Assembly (NCBI GenBank): GCA_944548615.1
Contig: OX155971.1
Coordinates: 24,898,877-24,962,876 of the forward strand
Reading direction: 5' to 3'
Length of the DNA: 64,000 bases
Origin: Micropterix aruncella
Lineage: Eukaryota; Arthropoda; Insecta; Lepidoptera; Micropterigidae
Below are positions 58,040 through 64,000 of this stretch, piece by piece. Each line of letters starts with the position of its first letter. The stretch's first letter is position 1. The position numbers and the translations under genes are program-made. The notes under the pieces are model-generated. The model was not told the origin of the DNA. It did no database searches and was given only the letters and a program-made list of their open reading frames with translations.

Positions 58040-58643
58040 ATGGGTCATTAGAAAATGAAAAAGCCGACGAACTTGCTAAGAAGGGAGCAAAGGGAACTTT
58101 ATACGGCCCTGAACCTTGCTGTGGCGTGCCAAAATGGCTTGCAAACCTAATTCTCAAACAAATATATTTAGAACAATCCGTCAACCACTGGAACAACACG
58201 CCAGGGTTGAATCAATCCAAAGCGCTAATTAAGGCCTACGACCCTAAGACGGCCCGTGAGGCCTTATCGCTAAATAGGAATAATCTACGTATACTGGTAA
58301 GGGCGCTCACGGAGCATTGTGGCCTAAACAAACACATGTTCAACCTCAAACTCCGAGACACAAAAATGTGCTGGTTCTGCCAAGGGGCAGAGGAAACTCC
58401 CCTGCACCTCATGTGCGAGTGTGGCCCGCTGATGCGTAAAAGATACACCCACTTGGATGGTCATTACCTCCAACCTGAGGAGGTAAAACAATCTGGCGCC
58501 AAAAGCCTGTTGCGGTTCTTAAATGACACGAGGCTTAGCGCAGAACTATAGTAGGTGGCGAACACAATAGATCAGCAATGGTCGCAGTGTTACAAGGCTC
58601 ATACAGACCTTAGAAAAGCCCTACACAACAAATAAAAAAAAAA
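58040..58643 (+). pseudogene. I/R1-like LINE ORF2 C-terminus with RNase H end
   Basis: In one open frame: LENEKADELAKKGAKG (end of the RNase H domain), PKWLANLILKQIYLEQ, LNRNNLRILVRALTEHCG, then CWFCQGAEETPLHLMCEC (zinc-knuckle-like C-x2-C..H-x3-C) and LLRFLNDTRL before a stop at about 58551. UTR and an A-rich tail (58625-58640) follow. It is 5'-truncated within RNase H. The frame from 58052 is undamaged, unlike the sister copy at 46587. The domain order RT-RNase H-knuckle fits I-group elements. Confidence 0.8.
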
Positions 58644-59428
58644 TTGTTTTCTTTTTTCCCCAAACCCTAATTCTGGAGCAAAGCCTGGAGCTTTGCCCCA
58701 TTTTATGGGTCAAACCCCCGCAATTGTTTTTTATATATAATTTTAAATTTCTCTGCAACTGATGATTGAACGTGCCTGAAATTTTCAGGGGTTAATGGTA
58801 AGATTCTAATCTAAAACACCAATATAAAAGTGAAAAAATTTGCGGGGCCTTGCCCCCACCTACCCTATATGTTATACTAGGTGTGTTATATTACACACTA
58901 CTAATACTGTGTTACACATTACTCATAATATGTTACACTACGGTTACACGAACCATTTTATGGTTCGCGTCAATTGTTGTTACTGTGCTTCGAATAACAA
59001 TAAAGAATTTTTCAGTTATTTCTTGTTTATCGTTTTACCCTATTGCCAATCTTTTAGGTGTGACCCACGTGTGTGTGTCTCACCGCATTTCGTCAAATCA
59101 TTATCGTCGGCGATAATTTTGTTAGGAACTATTTGGCCTCGGCGGGCATGAGGCGTGGAATAACGTCGAAAGTGGCTATACAAGAAATAGACGTTGAATT
59201 CAGCGTTTATAGGCTGGCGTTCGGAGGGCAAAACTCAATATAACTTAGCGAAAACTCATAAGGCGGCTCCGGCCTCCGCCTCTCTCACCGGCCGAATACT
59301 TGTTCAATATGTCATAAGGCAATATCGATTTCCTAAGCGCCGATTGCCGCGTCGATGGACGAATATGTTTTCGCGAATGCTAGTGCATTTTGATGCTTGT
59401 TCGACAATGGGCTTGATTGAGTTTTTAA
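58644..59428. other. Mixed sequence, no gene recognised
   Basis: Short repeats of GTTACAC / TGTTATA type around 58870-58950. 59050-59420 is GC-richer and low-copy, with ATTATCGTCGGCGATAAT palindrome near 59100. Overlapping frames are not convincing. Confidence 0.35.
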
Positions 59429-59644
59429 GGGCTCTTTAGACGATAAGCATGCTTGTCAAGCTTCGCGTCGCGGGCTGGGAAGAGATCGTAAACCGCAGGA
59501 AATATATATTTTTTTTATTTACCAAAAATGCCTATTTTGTAGTTTTATACCAGGGAGTCACGTTAATTAGACGTAATTGAATGAATGACGTGACTCCCTG
59601 GTATAAAACTACAACATAAGGCGTTTTTGGTAAATATTTTAAAC
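59429..59644. mobile_element. Fold-back MITE, copy 2 (right arm lost)
   Basis: TTAA at 59425-59428, then GGGCTCTTTAGACGATAAGC and the left arm as in 6238. The inner inverted pair is well kept: TAGTTTTATACCAGGGAGTC and its mirror flank TTAATTAGACGTAATTGA. Homology ends near 59644, before the outer right arm. Confidence 0.7.
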
Positions 59645-59814
59645 AATGCCATCCTTAAACATTAAGAATATAGACCAAGTAGTGAGGCTGTATAAAACTC
59701 GGGGTGTAAATATACTTCTTCTTCCGATATTCTTCTTCTTCCGTGGGTTCCTATACCGAGTGATTTAATAGATATCCTCAATCCTCAAGTGCTCAGGCTG
59801 CAAAAGGGGGTTTT

Positions 59815-59962
59815 GGGTTGGTGTTTATGGGGAAGTTGTAAGGGGGGAGGGTGTGGGAGGGTTGTCGGGGGGTTGGGGAGGGGGTTTGGAGGAGGGGGGT
59901 TGGTGGGGCAGAGGGGGGGCTAGGGGGGGGGGGGTTCAAAGGGGGTGTTTGGGGGTCCACCG
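59815..59962. repeat. G-rich low-complexity tract
   Basis: About 145 bases with many runs of three to eleven Gs on the plus strand, able to form G-quadruplexes. Pro-rich frames on the minus strand are by-products. Confidence 0.8.
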
Positions 59963-60497
59963 TCAGTTCAGCCACAACAGTCCACCGTCAAGTTCCGCCA
60001 CATGCCCGTAAAGTCAACTACAACTCACTTACAGTAAAAACCAGATTACTCCGGTATCTCGACTGGTTACTAGTTCGAGGTCGCTTGCGCGGTCCACTCC
60101 CTTTCGTAGCGGTGAAACGGTGTATATCGAATCTATCGCGGACCACGGCATCCTTTGCCTGGCTGTTCACCCGGAATCGGGTAGCCGATGGTCGTTTCAA
60201 GAGCATTCGCCGTAAGGTCAGCAACTACCCCCGCTCTATAGGAGACAGTATTGTTTCCAGACTCCCCCGACTGTTAGTCAAAATGTACAGTCGATTGGCT
60301 GACGCCGCGCGGTGCGCTAACCTACCAGGGGCGCTAGAAGATTGACTCCTGGGGGAAACTAGACCTCAAGCCAGAGTCCTGCCCGGGCTCACACTTCATG
60401 CGTGGTGGCCGCCGGATGGGTGTTGACCCGTGGGTGTGACTGACCCTGAATAAATGGGTCTTCGTGGCCAACTTCAACAGGGCCCTTTAGCTCCCAT
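59963..60497 (-). mobile_element. Element X, copy j (sense 3' end damaged)
   Basis: Similarity runs from ACAGTCCACCGTC (59978) to the sense 5' end GGGCCCTTTAGCTCCCAT near 60497. The first 90 bases of X as read on plus are missing; an inner piece (GTCAACTACAACTCA) is displaced to 60015. A G-rich tract abuts it. Confidence 0.7.
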
Positions 60498-61174
60498 GCT
60501 ACAATGGTTAGGCAACGAGTCATCTCTCCGTTTAATAACATCATTATTAGCTGAGTGTTGCAATGGGTTAGTATCCGTAGGCGTGTGCCCATCGGCCGGG
60601 TCGACTAGTGATGAGATTTAGTCTCCGGCGGAAGGGCTATCGATGTGCTGGCCTTTATGATTTCGCAATAATGATTCTCCGACACACTCTTGAATTTCGG
60701 CCGGCATAATAGAAGGGGTGGAGCAGTGCGAGGCTTTGCGAGGCGCGCACCGCGACACGAACTTTTATCACCCGTTCTCGCATTAACCCATATTTCAATG
60801 AACAACCCATCTTCATTCCCCTCGCCGAATTCTTATACGGGCGCATTTCTAAATCCACTCGACATTGCTCTTTTATATTTTAAAAATCAATATTTAGGGC
60901 GCCGTACGGTATAGAGCCCTTAATTTCTTACTTATTTAACACATGTACGGGCCCTATCGGCTCCATACGAGTTGAGAGTTTTATTACACTTTAGATGATA
61001 TATTTTATTTTTATTTATTTATTTATTAATTTACAATAACTTTATATATGTCATATACACACCATTAACATAATATAGTTGAGTTGGGGGAGATTGAGCA
61101 CATCCTATGGTGAAAATGTTTATCCGCATTCCTAACTAGGTCAGAGAACCGTATCTAGGAATACTGATTTTTGT
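60498..61174. other. GC-rich low-copy block then AT-rich DNA
   Basis: 60530-60920 is CpG-containing unique sequence with several overlapping short frames and no identifiable domain. The remainder is AT-rich with TTTATTTATTTATTTATTA near 61011. Confidence 0.35.
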
Positions 61175-61902
61175 TTAAGAGCCTCATTACAAAATAGCGT
61201 AGGTATTCTTTTAAAATGAGTTGAAAAAATGAACGCATTTTTTTTTGGATGTAACTATAAAAGATAGGATAAATAAATAAATAAATAAATAAATAACTAT
61301 TCAACCCTGGGAGAAAACCGCGGCACTGAGCGCTCTTCTCTTGCGCAAGCAAATATATACACAATTTCTAATTGTTTTTTGCAGTGTTTTCTCCTTTCTA
61401 ATGACAATAATTTATATTATGTCGTATTGCTAAAAGAGTGAACTTTAATATAGTATAAGTATTATATAAGAATCTTATTTTATTTCTGAGAAAATTAGAA
61501 TGATACAGGAAGATTTTTTTTAAATTTTGTGTAATTGTAAGTAATGTATACCTCGGATATGTGGTCAAAAAACGAAAAAATAAAGCCGTAGTGTACATCA
61601 AGAATACATGACGGACATAAAAAAAAATAGTATACGGTTTTCGTTGTAGTGATATTACTGTATTAAGGAGCTCAAAGTTTGCCTTCCGAGCGTTTTACGA
61701 ATAACGACTTTCGGAAAATGGGCTGAATAAGTAAATAATATTCGTTATATCTAAAATTAAAGGCCGCTATGGTCAACATCAAGAAATGGTCCAGGTAATT
61801 CAGTAATTAAAGTTTGTAGAAATCTCTTCATTTCTTGGAATTAGAACGCCAAAAATCCACTTTTCTTGTCTTTCTGGAAAAAATATGTGATAGGGCTCTT
61901 AA
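61175..61902. mobile_element. TTAA-flanked element Y, copy 2
   Basis: TTAA at 61175-61178 and 61899-61902, ends GAGCCTCATTAC and GTGATAGGGCTC. Nearly identical to 8-735 except for point changes and a short block near 61577-61600, where copy 1 instead repeats a word (GGCCGCTATGGTCAAC) that both copies carry further on. Confidence 0.75.
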
Positions 61903-62321
61903 TGGTATCGACGAGCTGCCTCTTTTGATATTATGAACTCACGTTGCATTGCATAATACATAAGAATATATACATATATACATACACATACATACATACA
62001 TACATAAATATATATATATACATACCTACACATCTCATACATAAGCAATAATACACGAGATTTGATATTAGTTAGTAATACATAATTTTAATAAAACAAT
62101 TTAAATTATTAGCGAGAGCAATTGATACTCAGCTTACAATGGACCCCTTTCAAGCAGGTACTTCTTTATAAGTATTTTGAATGAATTTAGGTTGTTTGCT
62201 TTCTTATAACTCTCATTTAAATTATTATAAAATCTTAGCGCAAGGAAGTAAAAATGCCTTTGGGCAAATGAAGACTGTATAACTCGGTCATCTGGTGTAC
62301 AATTGAAAACAAATACATTCA
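61903..62321 (-). pseudogene. Jockey-like LINE 3' end, minus strand
   Basis: The minus strand from about 62321 encodes FAQRHFYFLALRFYNNLNES, then SFKILIKKYLLERGPL and a stop at 62134, the common C-terminus of Jockey-like ORF2. The 3' UTR includes a CATA/TACA microsatellite (61975-62030). It meets the plus-strand LINE at 62322 head-to-head. Confidence 0.7.
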
Positions 62322-62908
62322 GATGGTAGAGCGTATTCAAAGAAAATTTTTAAGATATATTTATTACAAAAAATACAATATTTATCCATACTTATTTCCG
62401 TCCGATTTTGTGCTAGGAATGGTAGGATACAACAGTCTTGAAACGCGCCAATATATTTCCCTAATTATATTTACATATAAATTAATTCAAGGAAATATTT
62501 ATTTGCCAGAGGTACTATGTAAGTTTGAATTGTACGTACCGGTAAATTACACAGCGAGGAGATCGCATCTATTGTTTAATGTGCCGTACCATCGTAGAAA
62601 TATTTTTGTAGACAGGCCAGTGGGAAGGGTTAAAGCTCTTCTTAATTCCTTACCCACAGAAATAGATATCTTTTGTATATCCCTTCGGCAGCTAAAAAGG
62701 CAACTCCCTGCTATCTCATGTTTATCATAATCTGTCTTTTATTTAGTTTTATATTTTAATGTTTTTTTCTTTTTCAATGTTAGCATTAATTTAATTATGT
62801 AAGTCATTTATTTTTAGACTTACATTCTAACTTTAATATTCAAGGGCGAATTGGATTCATCTGTAATGCTCTTGAATAATATTTGAAATAAATAAATAAA
62901 GAAATAAA
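62322..62908 (+). pseudogene. Jockey/CR1-like LINE 3' end, plus strand
   Basis: Open for 135 codons (62323-62730): VERIQRKFLRYIYYKK, FVLGMVGYNSLETRQ, ARRSHLLFNVPYHRR and VGRVKALLNSLPTEIDIF, paralogous to 33623-34099. UTR and the AAATAAATAAATAAAG tail (62886-62904) follow. Truncated upstream of 62322; RT core absent. Confidence 0.85.
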
Positions 62909-63938
62909 TGATCCTTTGTTCCTGGGATACTACAAGCGGCAGCCTGCGCTTAGGCGCAGCGAGCTGTCAGTTACAGTGAAAGACAATATCTTCCTCGGTT
63001 GATGAAATAATTCTGACTGGTGCGCAAATGGCTGTCCGCTGCGCGAGTGTTTACAGCGTATACTATTCAATCAATAGTCCGTATGATTCTATGCAGTGGT
63101 AACACTTGCAGGCGCAAAATATGAATTTCTATATGGCAAGTAAATTGAATTACAATAACGTGACGTAAATTGAACGTAGTCTCTACATTACACACCCCCA
63201 GAAACGGCTCGTTTTCGCCTTGTTCTATTAAATAAATAAACTTAACCATACAACTGTAAACACTATAAAACATAATCATTTAAAACGTTAGCAATGCAAA
63301 AAAAAAATATATATTTGTAAAAGCATGCATTACCAAAAATTATCTTGGTACTTATGCTAAGATATGTTTTGTATAAAATATATCAGGCGAAATGTAAATA
63401 TGGTAAAGTTTAAAAAAAATGATTAACGATTGTAACAAAAAACATGCCCGAAGGATGTGCGAGACATCCGCAGTTTTTGCTGAATTTCCCTCTTATGGTC
63501 AATCAATCGCAGCACGTCGTTAATCTCCCTGTTTCCCGGCTTTAATGATGCAATTTGTTAAATCGGGACGCTGTAACCGCAGCTTATGTTTCTAGTTTTA
63601 CGAAGTTTTTAGTAGGTACTAGAATTTTTCTAAATTTACGCGAGGCTAATTTTTCTAATTTTTAGATGTGCCATCGACCGGTAAGTAAAATATCGTTAAT
63701 ATTGTTTATTAGCTATATTTTACCTACCGCTAGATGGTGCAATGCACTCAAACGCATGTCAATTTTTTATATAACAGTCAAGATCGTCAAATCTTCAAAT
63801 AACAAAAAAAAAAAAAATAAAAGAAAAAATATTTTTTTCCATTTTTTTTTAAGTTAAAGTTGCCTACCTACATGTATTGATTTGCTTCCTTGAAGGATGT
63901 CGATTAATTAAAAACTCATTTTTTATATTGTTTTGCAT
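62909..63938. other. No gene recognised
   Basis: Short GC-richer part near 62930-63060, otherwise AT-rich. A-rich run at 63805-63830. Confidence 0.35.
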
Positions 63939-64000
63939 ATACAAAATTTCGTGTCGGAGTCCCCTCGTTGGGAGCCAATCCAGGGTGTAGAATCAGGTCA
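63939..64000 (+). repeat. Start of a W-type minisatellite unit, cut by the window edge
   Basis: ATATACAAAATTTCGTGTCG and AGTCCCCTCGTTGGGAGCCA match the junction between consecutive 119-bp W units. The array or element continues beyond the window. Confidence 0.55.

Noticed and set aside
59793..59975. Pro-rich frame on the minus strand
   Set aside because: Direct consequence of the G-rich tract at 59815-59962.

Overview
This window reads as AT-rich insect nuclear DNA, most likely from a moth or butterfly (Lepidoptera). The evidence is the repeat content: Helitrons ending in a GC-rich hairpin plus CTAG, many 5'-truncated non-LTR retrotransposons with (AAATA)n or (GAA)n tails, a decayed mariner, TTAA-flanked MITEs, a hAT MITE, long (TA)n arrays, and short GC-rich blocks in an AT-rich background. 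There is no prokaryotic gene organisation, rRNA, convincing tRNA or CRISPR array. The species and lineage are inference.

No complete host gene is visible. The best host-like signal is a short signal-peptide exon on the minus strand (52142-52277) that ends in a consensus splice donor. Several GC-rich, low-copy blocks (about 9.4-10.1, 25.1-25.7, 27.5-27.8, 35.4-35.7, 43.0-43.3, 44.75-45.0, 47.5-47.75 and 60.5-60.9 kb) could be regulatory or first-exon sequence.

The rest is a layered repeat landscape. (i) A GC-rich element of about 665 bp, here called X, has at least ten whole or partial copies (1.9, 2.7, 7.2-8.5, 20.3, 24.4, 25.8, 38.5-40.9 twice, 43.9 and 60.0 kb) plus divergent relatives (10.4, 43.5, 51.8 kb). 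Two copies have exact 13-14 bp target-site duplications. Most truncated copies keep the same end, so it looks like a non-autonomous, reverse-transcribed (SINE-like) element whose conserved 3' end carries a tetraloop hairpin. (ii) Non-LTR retrotransposon pieces of several clades: RNase H-bearing I/R1-like (5.2, 46.6, 58.0 kb), R1-like (39.4-40.4 kb), RTE-like (13.6, 21.3 kb), Jockey/CR1/L2-like (7.7, 26.6, 33.3, 36.3, 51.3, 52.8, 61.9, 62.3 kb) and an ORF1 remnant (49.1-50.3 kb). (iii) DNA transposons: a mariner pseudogene split by X (37.75-41.0 kb), a Helitron helicase remnant (17.2-18.9 kb), smaller Helitron pieces, and several MITE families. (iv) A family here called W carries an internal 119-bp minisatellite whose copy number differs between copies.

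The deepest nest is at 37.75-41.0 kb. A mariner was hit by X (14-bp duplication, 13/14 identical). That X was hit by a second, inverted X (14-bp duplication, exact). An R1-like retrotransposon then entered the same X copy. Element boundaries come from reading flanks and comparing copies inside this window; family names are by motif recognition, not database search.
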